From Rhodospirillaceae bacterium (GTDB taxonomy: Bacteria; Pseudomonadota; Alphaproteobacteria; Rhodospirillales; 2-02-FULL-58-16), in assembly GCA_013349695.1 (NCBI GenBank), contig DUZD01000241.1, positions 1 to 5,460 of the forward strand: DNA of 5,460 nucleotides, read 5' to 3'. The translations under genes and the position numbers were made by a program. Under the pieces are notes generated by a model. That model saw only the letters and a list, made by a program, of their open reading frames with translations, did no database searches and was not told the origin of the DNA. Shown here piece after piece: positions 5,441-5,460 of the stretch. Every line of letters begins with the position of its first letter. Positions within the stretch are counted from its first letter, which is position 1.

Positions 5441-5460
5441 CCACGGGCCTCGCGCTCGGC

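Larger units (their letters stand above)
5047..5460. other. Intergenic region without a convincing gene
   Basis: The short frames here (5057-5260 plus, 5181-5444 minus) lack ribosome-binding sites and family resemblance. The minus-strand one runs through both a perfect inverted repeat and a dispersed palindromic repeat, typical of spurious frames. Base composition is visibly more AT-rich than the flanking genes around 5095-5120 and 5220-5305, so part of it may be acquired DNA. No tRNA or intrinsic terminator was seen. Confidence 0.55.

Noticed and set aside
5181..5444. An 87-codon minus-strand frame starting MDGRIKSGHDDGRE
   Set aside because: Its start is the translated palindromic repeat, a known source of spurious peptides, and it runs through the perfect inverted repeat at 5251-5309. 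No ribosome-binding site or family resemblance was seen.
1..5460. CRISPR array, tRNA or rRNA gene, toxin-antitoxin or defence system
   Set aside because: I saw no regularly spaced repeats, no tRNA-like cloverleaf sequence, and no gene pair with toxin, nuclease or defence motifs on either strand.

Overview
The window looks like chromosomal DNA of a GC-rich alphaproteobacterium. The acetyl-CoA synthetase and RibA sequences resemble those of Rhodospirillales-type bacteria, and a 'GTCATGGCCGG...CCGGCCATCCACG' palindrome near the right edge is of a kind widespread in alphaproteobacterial intergenic DNA. This placement is inferred from memory of these families, not from a search.

Layout. Positions 1-3428 are a leftward (minus-strand) block. 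Read in the direction of transcription it holds ribA (GTP cyclohydrolase II with a degenerate RibB-like N-terminal domain), a 388-bp wreck of an IS1595/ISXO2-type insertion sequence, two adjacent YciI-family genes three bases apart, a short spacer with a good sigma-70-like promoter, and the first 363 codons of acs (acetyl-CoA synthetase), which runs off the left edge. A 234-bp region (3429-3662) separates ribA from a rightward block. It holds several hairpins and a promoter region whose -10 element is nearly palindromic, so it could serve both directions. The rightward block holds an OmpR/PhoB-type response regulator (3663-4355), a probable terminator, and an unrecognised 166-residue charged helical protein (4546-5046). 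The last 414 bp (5047-5460) contain no convincing gene, but hold a perfect 13-bp inverted repeat with a 33-nt interior and the palindromic repeat.

How the parts relate. Acs makes acetyl-CoA from acetate and RibA opens riboflavin synthesis; there is no obvious pathway link, and acs seems to have its own promoter. The IS remnant starts three bases beyond the ribA stop codon, so it interrupts nothing essential but separates ribA from the yciI pair. The response regulator has no histidine kinase partner within the window.

The longest ATG-to-stop reading frame (66-2018, plus strand) is an antisense shadow of acs, both yciI genes and the IS remnant, and should not be annotated. I did not find a clear new multi-gene system. 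The items most worth a second look are the MITE-like IS derivative, the structured ribA leader with its uncertain start, the degenerate RibB half of RibA, and the 59-bp inverted-repeat element near 5280.
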